Part shown: positions 45,280 to 52,679 of the stretch, in pieces
Layout of the letters: each line of letters begins with the position of its first letter
How positions within the stretch are numbered: the first letter of the stretch is position 1
Origin: Streptomyces alboflavus
GTDB lineage: Bacteria > Actinomycetota > Actinomycetes > Streptomycetales > Streptomycetaceae
Length of the DNA: 64,000 nt
Assembly (NCBI RefSeq): GCF_000716675.1
Contig: NZ_JNXT01000048.1
Coordinates: 1 to 64,000, forward strand
Reading direction: 5' to 3'
Notes under the pieces: generated by a model
Databases searched by the model: none
Told to the model about the DNA's origin: nothing
Seen by the model: only the letters and a program-made list of their open reading frames with translations
Translations under genes and position numbers: made by a program

Positions 45280-46029
45280 ATGGGCAGTCCGGAAGCACAG
45301 GGTCCGCCGGAGGAGCAGCACCTGGGTCCTGTGGTGCGGCGGCGCGATCAGATCACGCCCGGCACCACCGACCAGCGCCTCCTCGACACCGAGGGCGACA
45401 CCGAGTGGGTGCACACCGACCCCTGGCGGGTCATGCGCATCCAGTCCGAGTTCGTCGAGGGCTTCGGCGCGCTCGCCGAACTCCCCAGCGCCATCAGCGT
45501 CTTCGGCTCCGCCCGTACGCGGCCGGGCACCCTCGAGTACGAGGCCGGGGTCCGGATCGGCAAGGCGCTCGTCGAGGCGGGCTTCGCCGTCATCACCGGG
45601 GGCGGGCCCGGCGCCATGGAGGCCGCCAACAAGGGCGCCCGCGAGGCCAAGGGCATCTCCGTCGGGCTCGGCATCGAGCTGCCCTTCGAGCAGGGGCTCA
45701 ACCCCCACGTCGACATCGGCGTCAACTTCCGCTACTTCTTCGTCCGCAAGACCATGTTCGTGAAGTACGCCCAGGGGTTCGTCGTCCTGCCCGGCGGGCT
45801 CGGCACCCTCGACGAGCTCTTCGAGGCCCTCACCCTCGTCCAGACCCGCAAGGTCACCCGCTTCCCCATCGTCCTCTTCGGCACCGCCTACTGGGGCGGC
45901 CTCGTCGACTGGCTCCGCGACACCGTGGTCGCCCAGGGCAAGGCCTCCGAGAAGGACCTCCTCCTCTTCCACGTCACGGACGAGGTGGAGGAGGCGGTGG
46001 CGCTGGTGACGAAGGAAGTGGGCCGCTAG
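45280..46029 (+). CDS. LOG-family nucleotide 5'-monophosphate phosphoribohydrolase-like protein
   Basis: 249 residues of the TIGR00730 Rossmann-fold family. It carries both LOG signatures: GGGPGAMEAANKGA and LPGGLGTLDELFEAL (PGGxGTxxE). Relatives cleave ribose 5-phosphate from cytokinin nucleotides or other nucleoside monophosphates; older databases call them lysine decarboxylase, which is wrong. ATG 45280 is preferred over ATG 45274 because GGAAGGGG ends right at the latter. Located between dapE and folP2, as in mycobacteria (Rv1205, from memory). The physiological substrate here is unknown. Confidence 0.9.
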   Translation: MGSPEAQGPPEEQHLGPVVRRRDQITPGTTDQRLLDTEGDTEWVHTDPWRVMRIQSEFVEGFGALAELPSAISVFGSARTRPGTLEYEAGVRIGKALVEAGFAVITGGGPGAMEAANKGAREAKGISVGLGIELPFEQGLNPHVDIGVNFRYFFVRKTMFVKYAQGFVVLPGGLGTLDELFEALTLVQTRKVTRFPIVLFGTAYWGGLVDWLRDTVVAQGKASEKDLLLFHVTDEVEEAVALVTKEVGR

Positions 46030-46096
46030 GCGGTGCCCTCGCGGGGCGCCCCAGTCCCGCCCCTTCTCCGAAACCGGGGCTGCGCCCCTGGACCCC

Positions 46097-46235
46097 GCTG
46101 ATCGGCGCTTCGCGCCTCGTCCTCAAACGCCGGACGGGCTAGAAACTTCCCCGGGGCGGGCTGAAACCTTGCCGCAGCGGCGAGATATTTAGCCCCTCCG
46201 GCGTTTGAGGAGCGGGGTCTGGGGCGGAGCCCCAG
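46097..46235. repeat. Inverted pair of dispersed repeat (copies 7 and 8) with terminator
   Basis: 46097-46140 reads leftward (CCTCGTCCTCAAACGCCGGA then CGGGCT). 46191-46210 reads rightward (AGCCCCTCCGGCGTTTGAGG). A short hairpin CTGGGGC-GGA-GCCCCAG at 46219-46235 lies 40 nt past the folP2 stop. The pair fills the gap between two convergent genes. Confidence 0.75.
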
Positions 46236-46274
46236 TTACGGGAAGGGGCGGGGTTGGGGAGCCCCCGGCAGGGC

Positions 46275-47135
46275 CTACGCCAGCCCCCTCCGGGCGACCG
46301 CTGGAGGCCTACGGCCAGCGATCGTGGCGACCATGTCCACCACCTGCCGCGTCTCGGCGACCTCATGCACCCGATACACCTGCGCCCCCAGCCACGCGGA
46401 CACAGCGGTCGTGGCCAACGTCCCCACCACCCGCTCCTTGAGCGGAGTGTCCAGCGTCTCCCCGACGAAGTCCTTGTTGGAGAGGGAGACGAGCACGGGC
46501 CACCCGGTGTCCACGAGCTCCCCGAGCCGCCGCGTGGCCTCCAGGGAGTGCCGCGTGTTCTTCCCGAAGTCGTGCCCGGGATCGATGAGCACGGACTCCC
46601 GCGGCACACCGAGCCCGACGGCCCGCTCGGCGAGCCCGACGGTCACACGGAGGATGTCGGCGACGACGTCGTCGTACTGGACGCGATGCGGCCGCGTACG
46701 CGGCTCGGCGCCACCGGCGTGGGTGCACACGAGCCCCACCCCGTACCGCGCGGCGACCTCGGCGAGCTTGGGATCGACCCCGCCCCAGGCGTCGTTGAGC
46801 AGATCGGCCCCGACGTCGCAGACGGCCTCGCCGACCTCGTGCCGCCAGGTGTCGACGCTGATGACGACGTCGGGGAAGCGCCGCCGCACCTCGGCGACGA
46901 AGCCGACGGTCCGCCGCGCCTCCTCCTCGGCGGTGACCTCCTCGCCGGGCCCGGCCTTGACCCCGCCGATGTCGATGATCGCGGCGCCTTCGGCGACGGC
47001 CTGCTCCACGCGCGCGAGGGCGGGCTCGTCGTGGAACGTGGCCCCCTGGTCGTAGAAGGAGTCCGGGGTCCGGTTCACGATCGCCATGATCACCGGCTCG
47101 TGCGCGTCGAACTCGCGCCTGCCCAGCCTGAGCAT
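46275..47135 (-). CDS. folP2: FolP2-type dihydropteroate synthase homologue
   Basis: 286 residues with a TIM-barrel pterin-binding fold. The pterin loop is present in modified form (NRTPDSFYD, residues 21-29; canonical is NVTPDSFSD). The pABA/sulfonamide loop, normally GGESTRPG, reads DIGGVKAGPG (55-64), so the Thr-Arg-Pro contact residues are missing. This is the feature of mycobacterial FolP2 (Rv1207), which is reported not to make dihydropteroate. It is therefore probably not a folate enzyme; the real reaction is unknown. In M. tuberculosis it neighbours glucosyl-3-phosphoglycerate synthase; that gene is absent here. Confidence 0.88.
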   Translation of the reverse strand: MLRLGRREFDAHEPVIMAIVNRTPDSFYDQGATFHDEPALARVEQAVAEGAAIIDIGGVKAGPGEEVTAEEEARRTVGFVAEVRRRFPDVVISVDTWRHEVGEAVCDVGADLLNDAWGGVDPKLAEVAARYGVGLVCTHAGGAEPRTRPHRVQYDDVVADILRVTVGLAERAVGLGVPRESVLIDPGHDFGKNTRHSLEATRRLGELVDTGWPVLVSLSNKDFVGETLDTPLKERVVGTLATTAVSAWLGAQVYRVHEVAETRQVVDMVATIAGRRPPAVARRGLA

Positions 47136-47285
47136 CCCCTGTGAGCCTCCTTGTCGTTCTTCTGTCCGGCCTCGCGGTCCGGCCGCCTGCGACCTTAACT
47201 GTCACACCCGCATGGCACGATCGGAGCCAGACAGTTTCCGTGTCGGCCGCGGTGCGGCCGGCATCCGAGCGTGGGGACCGCAGAG

Positions 47286-47699
47286 ATGGTCATGTTCCTG
47301 TTCCTGGTCATCGCCCTCGTCGTCGTGGTGGGCGCGGTGACCCTCGCGGTCCTCGGCGGCGGGGAGAGCGGCGCGCTGCCCGAGGCGCCGCCGGAGCGGC
47401 TGACCGACCCGCTGCCGCCGGACCGCCCGCTGCGCCGCGCCGACGTGGAGGCGGTGCGCTTCCCGATGACGGTCCGCGGCTATCGGATGGTGGACGTGGA
47501 CGAGTGCCTGGACCGGCTCGCCGCCGAGCTGGCGGAGCGGGACGCCCGCATCGCCGAGCTGGAGTCGGCGCTCGCGGGCGCCCAGGCGACGGCGGTCGGC
47601 GGACCCGGCCTGTTCAAGAAGTACGACGCGGCGGAGCGCGGGCAGGAGCGGCACGGCGCCCCCGCGCCGTCGGACGAGCGACCGGAGGACGGCAGATGA
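47286..47699 (+). CDS. DivIVA-domain small membrane protein
   Basis: 137 residues. An N-terminal transmembrane helix (MVMFLFLVIALVVVVGAVTLAVL) is followed by a short DivIVA-type segment: RADVEAVRFPMTVRGYRMVDVDECLDRLAAELAERD with a coiled coil. VRFPMTVRGYRMVDVD is the recognisable core of the actinobacterial DivIVA-domain proteins that follow folP2 (Rv1209 in mycobacteria, from memory). ATG 47286 follows GGGGA by 8 nt; a GTG at 47271 is also in frame. The stop overlaps tagA (ATGA). It probably localises at membranes or poles. No client is known. Confidence 0.85.
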   Translation: MVMFLFLVIALVVVVGAVTLAVLGGGESGALPEAPPERLTDPLPPDRPLRRADVEAVRFPMTVRGYRMVDVDECLDRLAAELAERDARIAELESALAGAQATAVGGPGLFKKYDAAERGQERHGAPAPSDERPEDGR

Positions 47700-48286
47700 G
47701 CGGCGGGGCGATCCCGGGCCCGGACGGCGGCCTGCGCTGCCCCTGGGGCCTGTCCACCGAGGACTACGTGGCGTACCACGACGAGGAGTGGGGCCGCCCG
47801 GTGCACGGCGACGACGCGCTGTTCGAGCGCGTGTCCCTGGAGGCGTTCCAGTCGGGCCTGTCGTGGATCACGATCCTGCGCCGCCGCGAGGGCTTCCGCG
47901 CCGCGTTCTCCGGCTTCAAGATCGCCGCGGTCGCGGAGTTCGGGGACGCGGACCGGGAGCGGCTGCTCGCCGACGCGGGGATCATCCGCAACCGCGCGAA
48001 GGTGGACGCGACGATCTCCAACGCGCGCGTGCTCGCCGACTGGCCCGCCGGTGAACTGGACGAGCTGATCTGGTCGTTCGCCCCGGACCCGGCCGGGCGC
48101 CCGGCGCCGCGGACCCTCGCGGACGTGCCCGCGGTCACGGACGAGTCGACGGCCCTGTCCAAGGCGCTGAAGAAGCGCGGCCTGCGCTTCGTCGGACCCA
48201 CCACGGCGTATGCCCTGATGCAGGCCTGCGGCCTGGTGAACGACCACCTCGCGGACTGTGTGGTCCGCGAGGCGGGCGGGGCCTGA
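47696..48286 (+). CDS. tagA: DNA-3-methyladenine glycosylase I
   Basis: A base-excision repair enzyme that removes 3-methyladenine, 196 residues. The family zinc-site residues are present: Cys15 in LRCPWG, His in YHDEEWG and the C-terminal NDHLADC pair. SLEAFQSGLSWITILRRREGFR and GPTTAYALMQACGLVNDH are diagnostic. The ATG overlaps the previous stop (ATGA), so the membrane DivIVA-like protein and TagA are co-translated, a conserved but unexplained pairing. Confidence 0.95.
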   Translation: MSGGAIPGPDGGLRCPWGLSTEDYVAYHDEEWGRPVHGDDALFERVSLEAFQSGLSWITILRRREGFRAAFSGFKIAAVAEFGDADRERLLADAGIIRNRAKVDATISNARVLADWPAGELDELIWSFAPDPAGRPAPRTLADVPAVTDESTALSKALKKRGLRFVGPTTAYALMQACGLVNDHLADCVVREAGGA

Positions 48287-48322
48287 GCGTACGGGGCCTG
48301 AGGGGACGGGGCCTGAGGCCCC
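48277..48322 (+). repeat. 15-bp tandem repeat, three copies, with terminal hairpin
   Basis: CGGGGCCTGAG recurs at 48277, 48292 and 48307; the first copy spans the tagA stop codon. The last copy continues into GGGGCC-TGA-GGCCCC, a likely bidirectional terminator between convergent genes. Confidence 0.8.
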
Positions 48323-48329
48323 GGGCTGC

Positions 48330-49130
48330 TCAGCGGCCGAGGTACTTGGGCTTCGCCTTGTCCAGGAACGCCTTCACCGCGATCGTGTGGTCCTCGGAGG
48401 CGCCCGCCCGGGTCTGCAGCTCGTCCTCCTTGTCCAGCGCCTCGTCCAGGCTGTGCCCCGCGGCGTAGGCGAGCGACTCCTTGATCGCCGCGTACGCCAG
48501 GGTCGGGCCCTCGGCGAGCGCGCGGGCCGTCTTCAGGGCGGTCTCCGCGAGCTCGGCGGCGGGCACGACCTGGTTGGCGATCCCCAGGTCGTACGCCTCC
48601 TGCGCCTTGATGCCGCGCGGGAAGAGCAGCAGGTCGGCGGCGCGGCCCGGGCCGATGAGGCGCGAGAGGGTCCAGGAGACGCCGGAGTCGGCGGTCAGCG
48701 CGACGCCCGCGAAGGACGTGTTGAACGACGCCGTGTCCGCGACGATCCGGTAGTCCGCGGCGAGGGCGAAGCCGAAGCCCGCGCCGGCCGCCACGCCGTT
48801 GACCCCGGCGACGACCGGCTTCGGCATGCCGGTGAGGGCTCGCACGATCGGGTTGTAGTGCTCACGCACCGTGCTCATGGTCTGCCCGGAGCCGGTCTCG
48901 CGGTCCTCCTGCAACAGGCCCACGTGCTCCTTGAGGTCCTGGCCCACGCAGAAGGCGCGTCCGGTGGCGGTGAGCAGCACCGCGCGCACGGCGGGGTCCG
49001 CCGCGGCCGAGCGCGCCGCCTCCCGGAGGGCGACCTTGGCCTCGACGTTCATCGCGTTCATCGCGTCGGGGCGGTTCAGCGTGATCGTCGCGAGCCCGTC
49101 GCTCACCTCGTAGAGCACGGTGTCGGCCAT
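48330..49130 (-). CDS. Enoyl-CoA hydratase/isomerase (crotonase) family
   Basis: 266 residues from ATG 49130 (GGAGGGG upstream). Crotonase-fold oxyanion motifs are GRAFCVGQDLKEH and VAGVNGVAAGAGFGFALAADYRI. The active-site loop FNTSFAGVALTADSGVSWTL has Asp where hydratases usually have a second Glu, so isomerase (PaaG-like) or another crotonase activity is as likely as hydration. C-terminus DEALDKEDELQTRAGASEDH. It stands alone, with no beta-oxidation partners in the window. The pathway is unknown. Confidence 0.9.
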   Translation of the reverse strand: MADTVLYEVSDGLATITLNRPDAMNAMNVEAKVALREAARSAAADPAVRAVLLTATGRAFCVGQDLKEHVGLLQEDRETGSGQTMSTVREHYNPIVRALTGMPKPVVAGVNGVAAGAGFGFALAADYRIVADTASFNTSFAGVALTADSGVSWTLSRLIGPGRAADLLLFPRGIKAQEAYDLGIANQVVPAAELAETALKTARALAEGPTLAYAAIKESLAYAAGHSLDEALDKEDELQTRAGASEDHTIAVKAFLDKAKPKYLGR

Positions 49131-49358
49131 GGTGGGTCCCCTCCGCTGTCCTGTGGTCCGCTGTCGTGTGGTCCGCTGCCCGGTGGGCTTCGGGCCCAGC
49201 ATGACCTAGATCATCGGCCCTCGGTACGCCGCCGCCGATGTGACCTGCGTCAAAGTGCGCGGGGCGGGAGAAGCGTGTGGGGCGGCGAAGTATTGCAGTC
49301 ACATCGCCGAATTGAGTGGTTTTGCGGACGCGCGTTGCGCAAGCGATGCCGACTGATG

Positions 49359-49389
49359 TTGGTCATCGGGTCCCGCGATGCGGGATAAT
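49359..49389 (+). promoter_or_regulatory. Candidate vegetative promoter of the DUF3117 gene
   Basis: TTGGTC (49359-49364) and GATAAT (49384-49389), spacer 19 nt, in a low-GC island. It would give a leader of about 75 nt. Confidence 0.4.
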
Positions 49390-49469
49390 GACCTGGAAGC
49401 AATGTGTTCGATGCCGCTGACACCTGGGTTGTCGGCTGCGACAAGCTGGTTTCAGGAAGGGGAACGAGC

Positions 49470-49637
49470 ATGGCGGCCATGAAGCCGCGGACGGGCGACG
49501 GCCCGCTCGAGGTGACCAAGGAGGGGCGGGGCATCGTCATGCGCGTTCCGCTCGAAGGCGGCGGTCGACTTGTCGTCGAACTGACCCCCGACGAGGCCGA
49601 CGCCCTCGGCGACGCCCTGAAAAAGGTTGTCGGCTGA
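49470..49637 (+). CDS. DUF3117 small protein
   Basis: 55 residues from ATG 49470, with GGAAGGGG 7 nt upstream. The sequence MAAMKPRTGDGPLEVTKEGR then IVMRVPLEGGGRLVVELTPD and ADALGDALKKVVG is a highly conserved actinobacterial family (Rv1211 in M. tuberculosis, from memory). It is predicted as a single beta-sheet plus helix. Function unknown. Its size, own promoter-like region and strong terminator suggest abundant expression. Confidence 0.93.
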   Translation: MAAMKPRTGDGPLEVTKEGRGIVMRVPLEGGGRLVVELTPDEADALGDALKKVVG

Positions 49638-49673
49638 CGCGAAAGCGCCCACAGGGTTCACCGTTTTTCTGCA

Positions 49674-49705
49674 CTGCCCCGGCATCGTACGACGAGCCGG
49701 GGCAG
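49674..49705 (+). terminator. Terminator of the DUF3117 gene
   Basis: 10-bp perfect arms CTGCCCCGGC / GCCGGGGCAG with a 12-nt loop, preceded by GTTTTTC, 36 nt after the stop. Confidence 0.75.
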
Positions 49706-49816
49706 CGCTGTGTACGGGGGCCGAAGGCATACGTGAGCTTGACGGGGGGCTGGACGACGAGGGGCCGCCGTGGGGCCCGCGGCCTGCGTGAACGTCCGGA
49801 TACCGCTGCGGTACGG

Positions 49817-49872
49817 CAGCGCCCCGAAGGGGCGCGGGGAACTGCGTGACCAGCCACAGTGCACCCGCAGAT
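49817..49872 (+). repeat. Second Streptomyces intergenic repeat type
   Basis: Hairpin GCGCCCC-GAA-GGGGCGC (49819-49835) followed by GGGGAACTGCGTGACCAGCC and a CACCCGCAGA tail. I recognise this layout as a very common repeat in Streptomyces intergenic DNA. It lies 37 nt past the stop of the minus-strand methyltransferase gene, between convergent genes. Confidence 0.7.
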
Positions 49873-49908
49873 CCAAGACGGCACAGCGCGGCAGATCCAG
49901 CGAAGCGC

Positions 49909-50541
49909 TCAGCGTTTGACGGCGCAGAGGAGGCCGTCGCCCACCGGGAGCAGCGACGGCACCAGGTCCTGGCTCTCGCGGACGGCCCGCAGCAGCTCAC
50001 GCAGCCGCAGCACCTCCACGGGCTGCGGTCCCGAGTCCACGGTGCGGCCGTCCGCGAAGACGCCCTCGAAGCAGACCAGGCCGCCCGGACGGAGCAGGCG
50101 CAACGATTCAGCGAGGTAGTCGAGGACTTCCGTGCGGTCGCCGTCGCAGAAGACCAGGTCGTAGCCGCCGTCCGCGAGGCGGGGCAGCACGTCGAGGGCG
50201 CGTCCGGGGATGAAGCGGGCGCGGTTGCCCGCGAAACCGGCGGCGCGGAAGGCCGTGCGGGCGAACTGCTGGCGCTCCGGTTCCGGATCGACCGTGGTCA
50301 GGACGCCGTCGGGGCGCATTCCGTGCAGCAGGTGGATGCCCGACACTCCCGTGCCCGTACCGATCTCGGCGACCGCCTTGGCGTCCACGGTGGCGGCCAG
50401 CATGCCGAGCGCGGCGCCGGTGCCGGGGGACACCGAGCGCAGCCCGGCCTCCCGCGCCCGGTCCCGGGCCCACCGCAGCGCCTCGTCCTCGGCGACAAAG
50501 GCGTCGGCGAACGCCCAGCTCGTCTGCCGGTTGCCGGTAAT
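49909..50541 (-). CDS. SAM-dependent O-methyltransferase, probable ATT start
   Basis: 210 residues if translation begins at ATT 50541. Family 3 O-methyltransferase motifs: VAEIGTGTGVSGIHLL (SAM site), TTVDPEPERQQFAR, YDLVFCDGDRTEVLDYL and RLLRPGGLVCFEGVF. AGGAG lies 6 nt before the ATT. Between this and the upstream in-frame TAA (about 26 codons) there is no ATG, GTG, TTG or CTG, while the first 36 residues (ITGNRQTSWAFADAFVAEDE) look like the conserved N-terminus of this family. The first canonical alternative, GTG 50433, would delete them. Mycobacteria carry a methyltransferase at the same place before sigE. Substrate unknown. Confidence 0.85.
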   Translation of the reverse strand: MTGNRQTSWAFADAFVAEDEALRWARDRAREAGLRSVSPGTGAALGMLAATVDAKAVAEIGTGTGVSGIHLLHGMRPDGVLTTVDPEPERQQFARTAFRAAGFAGNRARFIPGRALDVLPRLADGGYDLVFCDGDRTEVLDYLAESLRLLRPGGLVCFEGVFADGRTVDSGPQPVEVLRLRELLRAVRESQDLVPSLLPVGDGLLCAVKR

Positions 50542-50661
50542 GGCCCTCTCCTGTCCCCGTGGTTGCCTGGCCGTGACTGTATCCGTTGGGGCCGGGAACC
50601 CGCAGATGGGACCGTGCGTTTAGAAGGGGTGTGAGGACAGCGGGGGCATAGACATGGATCT

Positions 50662-50687
50662 GGAACTCAAGTCGGCTCGCGGAGTTT
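50662..50687 (+). promoter_or_regulatory. Possible ECF-type autoregulatory promoter of the sigma gene
   Basis: GGAAC (50662-50666), a classic ECF -35, with GTTT 17 nt downstream in place of the expected CGTT-like -10. It lies in the low-GC divergent region before the sigma gene. Speculative. Confidence 0.3.
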
Positions 50688-50779
50688 GCGTGACGCAGAC
50701 CCGACGCGCCGGGTACGGCAAGAGCCAAGTACCAAATTCACGTAAAAACGCTTATCCGGAGCTAACGGGCGAGGTGGTT

Positions 50780-51553
50780 ATGGTAGGGGCTCCACTGGAC
50801 ACCACCAGAGCCGACAGGGGAGGTGCGGCTGCGCGCGCAGATCGGAGAAGGCCACTCAAGCGCTTTCTCGGATTCGCGGGCAAGCCGAAATCCGTGACCG
50901 ACACCGCTGACCGTTCCCGCGCCACCGACTCCGCTCAGACCGCGACCTTTGCCGCTGACGCGGAATCGCAGGCGTGGACTCCTCCCACCTGGGAAGAGAT
51001 CGTCAGCACGCACAGCGGCCGCGTCTACCGCCTCGCCTACCGCCTGACGGGCAACCAGCACGACGCCGAGGACCTCACGCAGGAGGTCTTCGTCCGCGTC
51101 TTCCGCTCGCTGTCGACGTACACGCCCGGCACGTTCGAGGGCTGGCTGCACCGCATCACCACGAACCTCTTCCTGGACATGGTGCGCCGCAAGCAGCGCA
51201 TCCGGTTCGACGCCCTGGGTGACGACGCCGCCGAGCGCCTCCCCAGCCGCGAGCCGTCCCCCCAGCAGGTGTTCAACGACACCCACTTCGACGCGGACGT
51301 CCAGCAGGCGCTGGACACCCTCGCGCCCGAGTTCCGTGCCGCCGTCGTCCTGTGCGACATCGAAGGCCTTTCGTACGAGGAGATCGCCGCCACCCTGGGC
51401 GTCAAGCTCGGTACGGTCCGCAGCCGTATCCACCGCGGTCGCTCCCAGCTCCGCAAGGCCCTCCAGCACCGTTCCCCCGAGGCCCGCGCCGAGCGCCGCT
51501 CGCTGGCCGTGAGCGGAGCCGTGGCGCTGGGAGGAGGGGGCGCGACCGCGTGA
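50780..51553 (+). CDS. ECF RNA polymerase sigma factor, SigE-like (mycobacterial sense)
   Basis: 257 residues from ATG 50780 (GAGG 5 nt upstream). An in-frame ATG at 50654 would add 42 residues and would overlap the promoter-like region; mycobacterial SigE is also known for alternative starts. Sigma region 2 is at about 78-145 ([50 protein letters not shown]). Region 4 is at about 175-228 ([38 protein letters not shown]). The N-terminal 75 residues are basic and low complexity. Its stop overlaps the anti-sigma start (GTGA). With rseA-like, htrA and tatB genes downstream it forms the conserved envelope-stress set. It is not the S. coelicolor gene called sigE. Confidence 0.92.
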   Translation: MVGAPLDTTRADRGGAAARADRRRPLKRFLGFAGKPKSVTDTADRSRATDSAQTATFAADAESQAWTPPTWEEIVSTHSGRVYRLAYRLTGNQHDAEDLTQEVFVRVFRSLSTYTPGTFEGWLHRITTNLFLDMVRRKQRIRFDALGDDAAERLPSREPSPQQVFNDTHFDADVQQALDTLAPEFRAAVVLCDIEGLSYEEIAATLGVKLGTVRSRIHRGRSQLRKALQHRSPEARAERRSLAVSGAVALGGGGATA

Positions 51554-52530
51554 GTGGATCACGGTCCAATCCTGCCGAGCGGCATCTCGCCGAGCAGCAC
51601 CTGGGGGACCGGCTCGCCGCGCTGGTCGACGGTGAGCTCGGTCATGACGCGCGCGAGCGAGTGCTCGCGCATCTCGCGACCTGTCCGAAGTGCAAGGCCG
51701 AGGCCGACGCGCAGCGCCGCCTCAAGAACGTCTTCGCGCAGACCGCGGCGCCGCCCCCCAGCGAGAGCTTCCTCGCCCGCCTTCAGAGCCTTCCCGCCGC
51801 CGACATCGACGACATCGGTCGGTCCGGGGGCCCGCGCACGCCCGTCGACGACGGGTTCGCCACCGGGTCGTCGGAGAGCACCGGCCTGCCCCAGGGCGGT
51901 GTCCTCAGCATTCGCGGGGGAAGATCCGAGCCCTTCGCCGGGTACGACCCCTCGGGCGCCCACGCCGCGGTGCTGCCCAGTGAGCGGCGCGGCTTCCGCA
52001 TCCATGACGTCGGCCGGCCCGAGGCCGAGCGGTCCGTCTGGCTCGGCCGCCGGTTCGCGTTCGCCGCGGCCGGGGCGGTGTCGCTGGCCGCGATAGCACT
52101 CGGCGGGGTCACGATGGGCACGCCCCTGACCGCGGGCGAGCAGCGCGCGGGCGGCGTCGGCGCAGCCAACAGCAACGCCTCGCCGCTGCGTTCCCCGAGC
52201 ACCGCCAACGCCGCCGTGCCCGACTCCGTGCGGCGTCGCGGCGCCAATCCGCTCTCCGTCCAGGGACCCCGGTCCCCGGCCCTCGCGCCCACCACGGCCG
52301 CCGCGCCCCTGCTCGCGGGCGCCCGGCTGCGCCCCGGGCACGGGCCCGACACCCCGCAGGTCACGGCCCCGCTCCTGGCCGGGGCGGGCGTCATGTCCCC
52401 GCTGGTGCGGGCCGTCGCCGACGAGTCCAGGGACGGCACACCCCAGGGCCTCACCCTGAACGCCACGGTGGACTCCACCCTCAAGGCCACCCCCAGGCCC
52501 GACCCGCTCTACGGCAGGCAGTACCACTGA
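51550..52530 (+). CDS. Zinc-finger anti-sigma factor (RseA-like)
   Basis: 326 residues, GTG overlapping the sigma stop. The ZAS motif HLATCPKC (His41, Cys45, Cys48) is in the N-terminal cytoplasmic domain. A predicted transmembrane segment lies at about 170-190 ([19 protein letters not shown]). The outer part is Ala/Pro/Ser-rich with a repeated PLLAGA. It should bind the upstream ECF sigma and release it on a redox or envelope signal. Compared with the short mycobacterial RseA it has a long extracytoplasmic tail, a likely target for proteolysis (perhaps by the HtrA encoded next; inference). Confidence 0.9.
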   Translation: MSGSRSNPAERHLAEQHLGDRLAALVDGELGHDARERVLAHLATCPKCKAEADAQRRLKNVFAQTAAPPPSESFLARLQSLPAADIDDIGRSGGPRTPVDDGFATGSSESTGLPQGGVLSIRGGRSEPFAGYDPSGAHAAVLPSERRGFRIHDVGRPEAERSVWLGRRFAFAAAGAVSLAAIALGGVTMGTPLTAGEQRAGGVGAANSNASPLRSPSTANAAVPDSVRRRGANPLSVQGPRSPALAPTTAAAPLLAGARLRPGHGPDTPQVTAPLLAGAGVMSPLVRAVADESRDGTPQGLTLNATVDSTLKATPRPDPLYGRQYH

Positions 52531-52546
52531 CGGCCCACCACCCCCC

Positions 52547-52575
52547 TTCGCCGACGTGAGCTGCACGTCGGCGAA
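52547..52575 (+). terminator. Stem-loop between anti-sigma and htrA genes
   Basis: Perfect 12-bp stem TTCGCCGACGTG / CACGTCGGCGAA with loop AGCTG, 16 nt after the stop. It probably lowers read-through into htrA or separates it as its own unit. Confidence 0.7.
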
Positions 52576-52679
52576 GCAGACCTGGTTGAATCCTCGGTGG
52601 GCCGTGCCCGCCGGGGACTCGGCGGACCCGGCGACAAGCACGTAATCGGCGTCCGCCGCGGGCCAGTTGTGGGGAGAGC

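Noticed and set aside
46275..47135. Sulfonamide resistance or housekeeping DHPS
   Set aside because: The pABA loop residues are missing, so it is unlikely to be the drug target or a resistance variant.
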